This document shows, in pieces, positions 54,397-63,281 of a stretch of 64,000 nucleotides of DNA. The notes beneath the pieces are model-generated. The model worked only from the letters and a program-made list of their open reading frames with translations. It did not search any database and was not told the DNA's origin. The stretch's first letter is position 1. The number at the start of each line of letters is the position of its first letter. The DNA comes from Collinsella aerofaciens (lineage in GTDB: Bacteria > Actinomycetota > Coriobacteriia > Coriobacteriales > Coriobacteriaceae): positions 434,001 to 498,000 of the forward strand of contig NZ_CP024160.1 of the NCBI RefSeq assembly GCF_002736145.1, given 5' to 3'. Position numbers and translations under genes: made by a program.

Positions 54397-57300
54397 ATGT
54401 CCCATATAAATCAGATCCAAGAAGAGCTAAGGCAGATCGAAGGCGGGCGTTTTCAAACACTAGCAAATCAGTATCTATATAGGAGATATTCGCTTAACAA
54501 CATCATTGAATTGGGATCCCAATGCGGCACGGATAAAACTACGACCGGAGTGCCAGATATGTACTCCGTAGGAGAGAATGGACGCTACATCTTCGCGGCA
54601 TACACAACCTCTAAATCCGACATCCGCAATAAGCTGCTAAATGATGCTATAGACTGCCTCGACAGGAGCAAAACCGGCATCGATCCGCAACTCATAGATC
54701 GAATCATCCTGTGCCACACATACTTTCGCCTTTCACCTCTGGTACTCGAGGAAGTCCGCGCCATCGATCCACGGATAGAAATAATCGGGCCAGAGACAAT
54801 TGCGAGCGACCTTGATAGAAAATTCCCTGCGCTAGCGCATACGGTTTTGGGCATTCCGCTCGGAAAGGGGTCATTCATCGCCCCAGACCGCTTCATCGAG
54901 CGAAGCCTGAACGGCCGTTTCACAACCGACCTGTCGAAGCCCCTCATGCACAGGGATTCCGAGTTTTCAGGCATCATCGAATCGATAGAGCAAAGTAGGG
55001 CAGTAGTGATTCAGGGGCAGTCTGGATCGGGGAAAACCAAGATCGCCCTCGACGCATGCCTCTCATTCAGCAATCGGCATCACTGGGATCTTCTGATCTT
55101 GGACTCTAGGTATTCGTCGCATCTCGACGATGATATTGAGCTGATTTTGTCGGAGTCGGAAAACATTATCCTTCTGGTCGATGATGCAAACGGCAACCTG
55201 TCACTTGAGCACTTGCTGGGAATCTGCTTGGAAAACAAAAAGCTAAAGATTGTCCTCACCTGCAGGAAGATGCACCGAAGCGAGTTGACCGCGAAAATCG
55301 GCAGCTATCTAAATTTCAAAGAAATAGAGCTGGAGCCTCTAACCGCGGAAAACATTGAAGCGATACTCGAGACCGAATACAACATAAAAAACCTAGCACT
55401 GAGGGAGAGAGTATCGGCAATCGCAAACGGAAACCTGCGCTTGGCTATCATGGCAGCAAGCCCCATAGCAGACGGCAATTTCGAAGCCATCCAAGAGCCA
55501 TACGATCTTCTGAACATCTATATGAATTCCGCCTTAGCTGGGTACTCCAGCAGGGAGCAGCGTCTCGCAGAGGTCCTTGCAATCTACGATTGCTGCGATC
55601 TTATTGAAGGAGACCCTTGTTACGAGGAACTCTTGGGCCTGGAGTACGACGATGCCGAGATTCGGGATTTTGCATCCAGATTGAACGACCAGGAAATCGT
55701 CACGATCCTTACCTCCGCTGGTGGCGTGCTAGCCATAAGAATGGAAGAGCAGAATCTTCGTGACTTCTTGATATGCCGCCACTTCGCAAAAGAAGGGAAC
55801 GGCAGTTTTGCGGATTTCATTCTGCATACCGCAGAAATGCCGAACGCGCCGTATCTCAAAGCCGCCAAGTCAATGGCTGAAGTGTGCGGAAGTGCGAGCG
55901 TGTACGACTACCTTCGAAGGGAATGCGGGAAAGCTTGGGATGAAATTAAGAATCGGGATGCGCGAATTGCCGATCAGTTCATAATCACATTCAATCAACT
56001 CCTTCCCATACAGGCGCTCGCCTTTGCCTCAAACCGCATCGAAAGCGCTGCTTGCGCTGACGTATCGGAAGATATTCTCGGCATGAATTCGACATCCGGC
56101 GGATCTATGCCCCTGCATATTTCCGTATCCCTGATGAGCTCGAGCGAGTATTCGCAAACAGCCTTAGAGTTGTTCGTGACGTGTGTAGAAAGAGGCACCG
56201 AGCGAGCGGCCGAGTACAACTGGGCATGCGGACCAGACGGTGCTTTCGCTTATGATCTCGATCGTACGGGATTCGATTTGGAAAACAGCAAACTCGATGC
56301 CCTCGCTCAAAAATATCAACAATCGCATTCCCGTAATGTTGCAGCATGTCTGATCGTCTTGACGAGTTCATACCTCTCTTCAAGGGTCCAGCGCGTTTGG
56401 CAAAATGGCATAACGTACACATACAACACCCTGACCTTCAGTTTCACATCAGAGTTGGCCGAGCTCCACGCCCATTGCTTCCGGGCGCTCTCCGTTCTAG
56501 TCGAAACCGAATTCAGCAGGCAAGTTAAATCCACCTTTCGGCAGCACTTCTCGTTCTATGGCAAAGAACCTGAAGCGGAGCACGCAGAAAACATGCATTC
56601 GGTGCTCTCGAGGATCGAAGAGCTATTCCCCAAATATATAAGCGAAGACTCGACAACCGATCTTTCATGCGGCTTAAGCATCAACCAGATTTACGAAACA
56701 TGCGCGCAGAACTCCCCTCTGAGCCTCGATGGGTTCCGCCAGAGCACATTCGACGCGCTTGGCTTGGAGAACTCTTGGTCTCTCGAAGAGAAAGAACCTA
56801 GAATATCCGCGGAAGAGTTACCGCTAGAACGACTGACCGAAGCCCTGGGAAAGCTGGCCGAAGATTATGAGATTTCCGGTAAAGAGTGGGAGTCGGGCAG
56901 GGCTATCGGAAAAGTCCTTCTGGAAATTGCCAAAAGGACCCCAGATACCGCTTCAAGCATAATCGCACGCAATATCGCATCGTTGCCCTCGACGATCCCC
57001 GTTCCGTATGAAGCACTTGATTACCTTGCTGAAGCCATCGGCAGGAGGGTCCTTAGAAACGAGCTGGGCGCGGTGCTCGACGTGAGTGACCATCCGGCCC
57101 TGTTTGACTATCTTGATTTGCTAGCAATAAAGAGCGGGCCCGACAAGGAGGAGCTCGACGAGATCCTCGCAAGACTCGATGACGGCAGAACGCATCTCTG
57201 CTTGGAAGATTTGGAGATAGTCGAGCCAAAGCATCCTGGCTATATGCTCAAATATGCTTTTAGGTTTTCCGAACATACACACAATGATGAGGTTTGGCGG

Positions 57301-58053
57301 TTTTTCGGCAACTGCGGAGACGAAAAGCGCGTCTCCGCTCTAGATTCGTACTTCGGATCCAATCCCTCACCGGCTGTCAACCTGTATTTTCTCGCACTTG
57401 AAGGACGCCCTTCTTTCGACTATAACCTCGCTTTCCTACGCTGCCTTTTACGCCTTGACAGTTCAATGATTGACCGTTTTTTGGAATACGCTGCCAACCT
57501 CGACTACCGACAAAGGCACGATCTCCTGCGAAGAATCAGCTCGTTTTGGACCGTCCAGGACGATCACGCTTGGAATCTGCTGAAAGCAATGATCGATGAA
57601 GCGCTGAGCAAACCACTCGGCAGGTATGAAATAGCCTTTTTGTTTCCCGTTCATGATGCAAATGCGCTCTCGAGCGATATTTTTTGGGAGCGCCTGGAAT
57701 ATACCATCCGCGAAAGGATCGCCGACGCAAATAGTCTCGATAGAATAAGCTGGGCCTTGTCCGATTGCAATGACGAGGCGAGGGTTAGGGCTATCACCCT
57801 CATTCTGACGCTCGATAAAGACGGGATATCGATCAACCATTTGGATCTCCGTCGATCTTCAATGAGCGGGTCCCCTGAAAAAGGCTTTATTCCAGCAAAG
57901 CTCAAGGAGATTGAGGCGATTGACTCGATTGCTGCTCAGCTGCCCGCAGGTGTTGCATATTTAAAACACAGAGAATGGCTGTCAAAAGTGAAGTCATCAA
58001 TTGAAGGAGACATCGAAGACGAAAAGTGGGGGCTATTCCACGACAGGCAGTAA
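54397..58053 (+). CDS. Large P-loop NTPase with N-terminal nuclease-like domain (STAND/Avs-like defence candidate)
   Basis: The 1218-residue protein has three parts. Residues 15-75 (GGRFQTLANQYLYRRY, GTDKTTTGVPDMYS, YIFAAYTTSK) look like a PD-(D/E)xK-type fold with Asp at 54; the position where I expect the acidic catalytic residue (about 68) is Ala. Residues 195-420 form a NTPase with Walker A GQSGSGKT (207-214), Walker B ILLVDDAN (258-265) and a sensor-like IVLTCRK. The rest, about 430-1210, is helical with no clear repeat signature. Such layouts occur in STAND sensors that detect phage proteins. AT-richer than its neighbours. GCGAGGAGC precedes the ATG. Confidence 0.7.
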   Translation: MSHINQIQEELRQIEGGRFQTLANQYLYRRYSLNNIIELGSQCGTDKTTTGVPDMYSVGENGRYIFAAYTTSKSDIRNKLLNDAIDCLDRSKTGIDPQLIDRIILCHTYFRLSPLVLEEVRAIDPRIEIIGPETIASDLDRKFPALAHTVLGIPLGKGSFIAPDRFIERSLNGRFTTDLSKPLMHRDSEFSGIIESIEQSRAVVIQGQSGSGKTKIALDACLSFSNRHHWDLLILDSRYSSHLDDDIELILSESENIILLVDDANGNLSLEHLLGICLENKKLKIVLTCRKMHRSELTAKIGSYLNFKEIELEPLTAENIEAILETEYNIKNLALRERVSAIANGNLRLAIMAASPIADGNFEAIQEPYDLLNIYMNSALAGYSSREQRLAEVLAIYDCCDLIEGDPCYEELLGLEYDDAEIRDFASRLNDQEIVTILTSAGGVLAIRMEEQNLRDFLICRHFAKEGNGSFADFILHTAEMPNAPYLKAAKSMAEVCGSASVYDYLRRECGKAWDEIKNRDARIADQFIITFNQLLPIQALAFASNRIESAACADVSEDILGMNSTSGGSMPLHISVSLMSSSEYSQTALELFVTCVERGTERAAEYNWACGPDGAFAYDLDRTGFDLENSKLDALAQKYQQSHSRNVAACLIVLTSSYLSSRVQRVWQNGITYTYNTLTFSFTSELAELHAHCFRALSVLVETEFSRQVKSTFRQHFSFYGKEPEAEHAENMHSVLSRIEELFPKYISEDSTTDLSCGLSINQIYETCAQNSPLSLDGFRQSTFDALGLENSWSLEEKEPRISAEELPLERLTEALGKLAEDYEISGKEWESGRAIGKVLLEIAKRTPDTASSIIARNIASLPSTIPVPYEALDYLAEAIGRRVLRNELGAVLDVSDHPALFDYLDLLAIKSGPDKEELDEILARLDDGRTHLCLEDLEIVEPKHPGYMLKYAFRFSEHTHNDEVWRFFGNCGDEKRVSALDSYFGSNPSPAVNLYFLALEGRPSFDYNLAFLRCLLRLDSSMIDRFLEYAANLDYRQRHDLLRRISSFWTVQDDHAWNLLKAMIDEALSKPLGRYEIAFLFPVHDANALSSDIFWERLEYTIRERIADANSLDRISWALSDCNDEARVRAITLILTLDKDGISINHLDLRRSSMSGSPEKGFIPAKLKEIEAIDSIAAQLPAGVAYLKHREWLSKVKSSIEGDIEDEKWGLFHDRQ

Positions 58054-58326
58054 TCGACTTTGACACCTAGAATTAGGAAAAGTCTCAGGCGCTTCGGCCT
58101 AAACCATACCCCGTTTACCATTGGGATAGATATCGAAACTCAACCTGTCCGAGTTTCGCTTGTGTTTCGATTTTTGTCCCAGCGCTGTCCCACCAACGTT
58201 CCGCAGCATGTCGCAGTGAGCCGCCATGTTCGGATGACTGCGAACTAGGCAATATAGGTGAACTGGGTAGAAAGCGGCGGTACAAACGCATGCTAAAACT
58301 GGCAAATTATTATGAAAGGTAATCTT

Positions 58327-59031
58327 ATGGCAAACACGGAGGAATCAACTAAGGCCGTTCTAACGCGCTTGCAAGACGACGCAAGGCCAACTATTTGCAG
58401 CGACTCTCTCGAACTTATTTCGAATGTCGCAGAGGTTGGTCTGGACGAAATTCTCCAAAACGAGTTCTTGAAGGACATTCCCGTCATCTCAAGCGCAGTG
58501 AGCATCTATAAAATCGGAAACAATATCCACAATGCGCACCTACTGAAGAAGTATGCGTGTTTCCTCGATGAGTTCAACCGCGACTCTTTTGAAAATGGCT
58601 CGAGGAAAAAGTACAAGCAATACTTTGAAGAGTCAAATAGGAAGCGCGATATTGAGTACCTGCTTATCCTGCTCGAAAGATACATTGAGGAGGACAAAGC
58701 GCGGCGACTAGCAAAGATTTATGAGGCCTATCTAGATAAAGAAATTAGCTGGGGCGATCTTCGTTTGTTCGCAGAGACGCTGGACAGATTTCTACCTGGA
58801 GACTACGAGATGCTTCGAGAAAAGGAAACTTTTCAGACGCTCAGAGGCAAAGATACAGAAGTTCTGCTTCGATTAACCGGACTTGGATTGCTGATTGAGG
58901 ATATCCATCGGCAGCAGTGGGACGTAGTAGACGAGACGCTCACCTTCGACGATCCCGGCGATATCGAGAAAGAAGAAAGGGTTTATCGTAGGACCGAATT
59001 TGGAAACAGGATGGTATCTATACTTGGCTAG
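58327..59031 (+). CDS. Hypothetical helical protein with winged-helix-like C-terminus
   Basis: The 234-residue protein starts MANTEESTKAVLTRLQDD after AAAGG. The middle has a hydrophobic stretch (IPVISSAVSIYKIGNNI, about 60-76) and charged helices. The last 60 residues (LLRLTGLGLLIEDI ... YRRTEFGNRMVSIL) have the pattern of a winged helix ending in an xLTxxGxxL-type wing. I do not recognise a family. It follows the P-loop protein by 273 bp with its own start, so co-function is only a positional suggestion. Confidence 0.55.
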   Translation: MANTEESTKAVLTRLQDDARPTICSDSLELISNVAEVGLDEILQNEFLKDIPVISSAVSIYKIGNNIHNAHLLKKYACFLDEFNRDSFENGSRKKYKQYFEESNRKRDIEYLLILLERYIEEDKARRLAKIYEAYLDKEISWGDLRLFAETLDRFLPGDYEMLREKETFQTLRGKDTEVLLRLTGLGLLIEDIHRQQWDVVDETLTFDDPGDIEKEERVYRRTEFGNRMVSILG

Positions 59032-59307
59032 CTGCTGCAGGCAACAATTTGAGCGCGCTCTTGTCGTCTTGATAGAACTGCTCGCATGCCAGTGACAAAG
59101 CAATTAGCTTAATTGGTCGAATGGTTTATTAGCCCAATACGCGTGGCCTAAATCGGCTAATACACATGATGGCGAAATTCTAAGCCGCTTTTAAGCGAAC
59201 ATGACTTCCCTCATCTTCGGTTGATTATTTCGTCTTCGTTTTGTTAATTCGCATGGAAACAAGAGCTGCGGCTATCGTTGACAACGGGAGAGGCGGCGCG
59301 AATGGCG

Positions 59308-60093
59308 CTATTCGACGAGAGAGTAAATTGCCTTGCAGATTGTCACGCCGAAGTCGACCAGGAACCTTTTTTGTCCATCGGTTAGCCTTGCTCTCTCTTC
59401 CAGTGATTCCTTGCTCGAGTGCCTGAAACACTGGATCTTGTATCTGAAGCTCTTCACCGTATTGTCGTCGACGAGTCCAAGCGTCGCCTTCGAGTAGTCA
59501 GGTTGTATGAACTTCCCGTTCTCTTTCAGCAGGTTCTCGATCAGGTTCGCGATCTCCCTGAGCTTCTCGTTGTCCTCCATCTCCTCGAATCGCGAATTGC
59601 CTGCGGAGATGAGCTGGATCCTCTTGTTCAGATTATCGCCGATTGCCACCGAGGACGCCTTGCGCACGAAGGTCATGTCGGCAACCATCGCGCGGCGGGT
59701 CGCCCAGCGTACCGTGCCATCATCGTCGAGCCCAAGCGATATGGCTCTGTCCCTGATTGTCCCGTATGTAAAACTGGATGGTTCTTTCGGGGGCCTGCGC
59801 AGTACGTCGGGGAATGGATTGATGATATAGCCGTGTGCGTTCAGATAGTAGGCGACGACATAGAACCAGCACCTGTCCTCTTTCCTATTCGGCTCGTTTT
59901 CTGGTTGACACAGCTGCCGGAACTTCTCTATCGCTTCTATCTCGTCGTGGACTAGGAACTCGAATCCCTGTGTCTCATCCTTCCCGTAGAAGACGTTGTA
60001 AGTTCTGTTCACGCCTTCGATAAGTGAGAAAAAGTGATAGTAGCAGTCGTTCTCTGAAATGTTATCGAGATAGTACTCTCTCAGGTCGATCAT
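59308..60093 (-). CDS. Hypothetical protein, 261 residues
   Basis: It starts MIDLREYYLDNISENDCYYH and is rich in acidic and aromatic residues, with short helices and an NLIENLLKENGKFI stretch near 188-201. It is soluble by appearance, with no signal peptide or membrane helix. KIQCFRHSSKESLEERARL may be a helical pair, but I see no catalytic motif that I can name. It runs opposite to its neighbours. It sits in the middle of the defence genes and may be one of them. Confidence 0.55.
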   Translation of the reverse strand: MIDLREYYLDNISENDCYYHFFSLIEGVNRTYNVFYGKDETQGFEFLVHDEIEAIEKFRQLCQPENEPNRKEDRCWFYVVAYYLNAHGYIINPFPDVLRRPPKEPSSFTYGTIRDRAISLGLDDDGTVRWATRRAMVADMTFVRKASSVAIGDNLNKRIQLISAGNSRFEEMEDNEKLREIANLIENLLKENGKFIQPDYSKATLGLVDDNTVKSFRYKIQCFRHSSKESLEERARLTDGQKRFLVDFGVTICKAIYSLVE

Positions 60094-60538
60094 CTGATTT
60101 CAGGTCTCCGTTCGTCTTTGGTGAAGTGGCTGTGCCCGCATTTGGCCCTGGCTGTCATTAGGCTCTGACCTGTTACCGACTTGGGCTGGCGGGCAGCTGC
60201 AGGTCGTCTTCCCGAACGGCGCGCGGTGATGCGGTTTCGCCGCGATGTCTCTCTGTGCGGCGCATTTCCTCAAACACTGTAGAAATGTTTTTGCGAGCTG
60301 CCGCACTTAACTAAGCTCGCATAGACACCGTAGTACATGGTATCGAGGTTGTTGCACGCGTTTTCAGTTGAGGGCACTGTTGGCGACAGGGCTGCTCAAG
60401 CTCCATTTGATGTCTCTTCGAAAGAGCGGTATCGCTCACGGGCGGCCGGCACAGCCGCTCTGGCATTGGAGTGCTAATTCGCTCCGGAACCACGTTCCGA
60501 ACAAGGAGCCCAGCTAGGGCGTATGAGTACTGGAACCC
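60094..60538. other. Intergenic stretch, no gene seen
   Basis: I see no coding sequence or convincing repeat in this 445-bp stretch between a hypothetical gene and the wecB remnant. Base composition is mixed. It may be a junction between the defence genes and an older polysaccharide locus. Confidence 0.4.
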
Positions 60539-61329
60539 ATGGAGGCGGGCAACCGCTGCAAGGACGAGTGCCTGCCCGAGGAGACGAGCCGCCGCATCGT
60601 GGACGTCATCAGCGACGTGAACTCGCCTACAGCGATCACGCGCGGCGCTACCTGCTCGCGACGGGCTGCGTGACGGAGCGCACCTACGTGACGGGCTCGC
60701 CCATGGCGGAGGTGCTGCGCACGAACCTGGCGGCCATCGATGCGAGTGACGTGCTGGAGCGCGAGGGCCTGGAGCCGGGAGGCTACTTCCTGCTCTCCGC
60801 CCACCGCGAGGAAAACATTGACACTGAAGCGAACTTCACGTCCCTCTTCTGCGCGATAAACGCCCTCGCTGAGGAATACGGAAAGTCCATCCTCTACAGC
60901 TGCCACCCCCGCTCCCGCAAGCGCCTGGAGGCCTCGGGCTTCCAGGCGCATCCCCTGGTGCGCACCCACGAGCCCATGGGCTTCCACGACTACAACAAGC
61001 TGCAGTCCAGCGCTTACCGCGTCGTCTCTGACCCCGGTACCCTCCCCGAGGAGTCGAGCTTCTTCGCGAGCGTCGGCCGCCCGCTCCCGGCGGTCTGCAT
61101 CCGCACGAGCAGCGAGCGCCCCGAGGCGCTTGACAAGGGATGCTTCGTGCTCGCGGGCATCGACGAGCGGGGCCTGCTCAACGCCGTGCGCACGGCGGTT
61201 GCGCTCACGGAGGATGGCCTCCACGGAATCCCCGTGCCGGACTACCAGGACGACGTGGCCCCCAAGGTCGTCCGTATCATCCAGTCCTACACCGGCATCG
61301 TTGACCGCATGGTGTGGAGGAAATACTAA
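60539..61329 (+). pseudogene. wecB: UDP-N-acetylglucosamine 2-epimerase remnant
   Basis: The frame from 60539 reads MEAGNRCKDECLPEETSRRI, then VDVISDVN. The next residues continue only in another frame (LAYSDHARRYLLATGC), as if one C were lost near 60618. From there the WecB pattern runs to the end: TYVTGSPMAEVL, LLSAHREENID, CHPRSRKRLE, SDPGTLPEESSFF. The first ~95 residues, including the N-terminal substrate region, are missing. So it is truncated and frameshifted. Intact WecB makes UDP-ManNAc for polysaccharide synthesis, which ties this side of the island to a lost polysaccharide locus. Confidence 0.8.
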
Positions 61330-61508
61330 TGTCTCTTTTTACGACGGGTTCGCCGTTGGTCGCTGAATCGATGGGTATGCAGGCTCTATGGCAAGACTCA
61401 CATGTTATGGTCAAGTGACTCAAAGATATTATATCGTCTAGTTTGACCGTTGAAGAAAAGACTCACTGCACGGCCTGTGCCTTCATGCTTGCGTAGAGGA
61501 GGTGTCTG

Positions 61509-62588
61509 ATGTATCAGCTCATCGTAATCGGCAACGGGTTCGATCTTTCCTGCGACCTCAAATCGAGCTTCTCCGACTTTCACGACTACCGAGCGAAATC
61601 CGATTTGGTTGCCCATCCGGAGAACACCACTATCTGGGATCTCATTCTCAAGCAGGAGAAGGGGCATAATTGGCGCTGGTGCGACGTCGAACACCAGATT
61701 AGGCGGTGGCTGTACAAAAGCGGGCAGAAGGATCCCCAGATGCTCCGGCTCCCGGAATGTGTCCTCGATCCTTCGGTCAAGCCCTCGCAGACCGCGCGCA
61801 CCAATGCCGTCTATTCCTATGTGCTGAGCAATTGGCTGAGGGACCGAAAGCTGGACGGCAGCGTGCTCGCCGCGCTGTCCCTTGCCGACCTGAACCGCTA
61901 CGAGTCGTATTTCGCCACCTACCTCAACGACCTTGTGCAGCGGACGCCCGGCTACCTCGACTCCGCCGCGACCCGGATGGAGCGCATCTGCAGAGACCTG
62001 GTTGACGAAGATGGCGTGCCCCCCTCGACCTCCGTCCTCAGCTTCAACTACACCGAGCCCCTGTCGAGCAACGTTCGCCTTTCCGACGCCCTCGGCATCG
62101 ACTGCTTCTGCAACATACACGGTAGGGCGAGCGACTACGAGCACGGCATCGTCTTCGGCATAGACGCGAAGGGGATCAGGCCCACCAGCGTGGCCATACC
62201 GTTCACCAAGACCTACAGGCTGCTCGCGCAGGACCCCGTCGACTTCCAGAGGGTCGTTCGGCCGAAGTCGTCAAACGGCGCTTCGATGGGCTTCATCAAG
62301 TTCTTCGGCCACTCCCTTTCCGAGGCCGACTACTCCTACTTTCAGTCGATCTTCGATGCCGTGGACCTCTACGGTGGCGATACGAGGCTCGTCTTCTACT
62401 ATAGGCCTCATGGCAAGAAGGGTGAGACCGAGAAGGTTATGGTCGAAAAGGCTCGCAGGGAAGTTCATAAAAACGTGACGAAGCTCTTGGCTGCCTACGG
62501 CGAGTCTTTCGACAACAAAGACCACGGGAAGAACCTCATGCACAAGCTCCTCCTCGAGGGCCGCCTCATGGTTCGCAGACTTCCATAG
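61509..62588 (+). CDS. AbiH-family abortive infection protein
   Basis: The 359-residue protein starts with LIVIGNGFDLSCDLKSSFSDFHDY, the AbiH N-terminal signature, and has SFNYTEPLS (near residue 177), NIHGRASD (near 200), and FFGHSLSEADYSYFQSIFDAV (near 258). AbiH in Lactococcus confers phage resistance by an unresolved mechanism. GAGGAGGTGTCTG lies before the ATG. It is separated from the next two genes by about 100 bp. Functional status looks intact. Confidence 0.85.
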   Translation: MYQLIVIGNGFDLSCDLKSSFSDFHDYRAKSDLVAHPENTTIWDLILKQEKGHNWRWCDVEHQIRRWLYKSGQKDPQMLRLPECVLDPSVKPSQTARTNAVYSYVLSNWLRDRKLDGSVLAALSLADLNRYESYFATYLNDLVQRTPGYLDSAATRMERICRDLVDEDGVPPSTSVLSFNYTEPLSSNVRLSDALGIDCFCNIHGRASDYEHGIVFGIDAKGIRPTSVAIPFTKTYRLLAQDPVDFQRVVRPKSSNGASMGFIKFFGHSLSEADYSYFQSIFDAVDLYGGDTRLVFYYRPHGKKGETEKVMVEKARREVHKNVTKLLAAYGESFDNKDHGKNLMHKLLLEGRLMVRRLP

Positions 62589-62684
62589 GGCTTCGGCGAC
62601 GCATGGCTGGTCGTCGGCGCGTTTGCACCAACATTCCCGGCGTGATCTTGAGTCTAGATTCAACATGGCTAAGGAGGGGCTTGA

Positions 62685-63275
62685 TTGATCCTCAGTGGAG
62701 TCCAATGGGTGGTTGCAACTCTCATCGGACAAATGGATAACCGTGAATATGCATCAATTATATTGATGGGTCTTATAGCGATTTATCTTCTGACTAAGGG
62801 TAAGTTGTTAAGCGTTATTAAATCGTTTGCTGATGTTGTCAAGTGTGCGCTAAGCCCCAAAATTCTGATTCCTGCGCTCATTCTTGTAACGTACTCTGCG
62901 CTTTTGATATACGGAGCGTTTGAATTCGGGTTTTGGAATACGGGTATCTTGCTGGACACGATTCTTGAGGTTGTATTTGTTGGGTTTCCCTCTATGTTAA
63001 TTGCATCTAAGGCAACATCGGTCACTTCAATTAAAAACGAATTGATTGTGCCTGAGGTCCGCTTTGGTGCACTAGCGTCTTTCTATATCAATCTGGTCTG
63101 CTTCCCTATTCCGTTTGAAGTTGCTCTTCAAGTAGTCCTTTTGTTTCTGGGTATTGGCCATGCCCAATTTTCATCCAGACGTGATGTATCCAATCTATGC
63201 TTGTTTGAAAACATGAGGGTTGTTTTGTGCATCATTGTTTGTGTTGCAACAACGTTGCTGCTTTCAAATGCTTAG
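62685..63275 (+). CDS. Four-helix hypothetical membrane protein
   Basis: It starts with TTG, 7 nt after AAGGAGG. The 196-residue protein has about five hydrophobic segments (VATLIGQ, ASIILMGLIAIYLL, ILIPALILVTYSALLIYG, LASFYINLVCFPI, VLCIIVCVATTLLL) and a short cytosolic loop in the middle. AT-rich compared with the rest. It stops 6 bp before the next gene, with which it likely forms an operon. No family is recognised. Confidence 0.6.
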   Translation: MILSGVQWVVATLIGQMDNREYASIILMGLIAIYLLTKGKLLSVIKSFADVVKCALSPKILIPALILVTYSALLIYGAFEFGFWNTGILLDTILEVVFVGFPSMLIASKATSVTSIKNELIVPEVRFGALASFYINLVCFPIPFEVALQVVLLFLGIGHAQFSSRRDVSNLCLFENMRVVLCIIVCVATTLLLSNA

Positions 63276-63281
63276 TTTTCT

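Noticed and set aside
61398-62144. Open frame opposite AbiH
   Set aside because: It is a mirror frame of the AbiH gene with no ribosome binding site.
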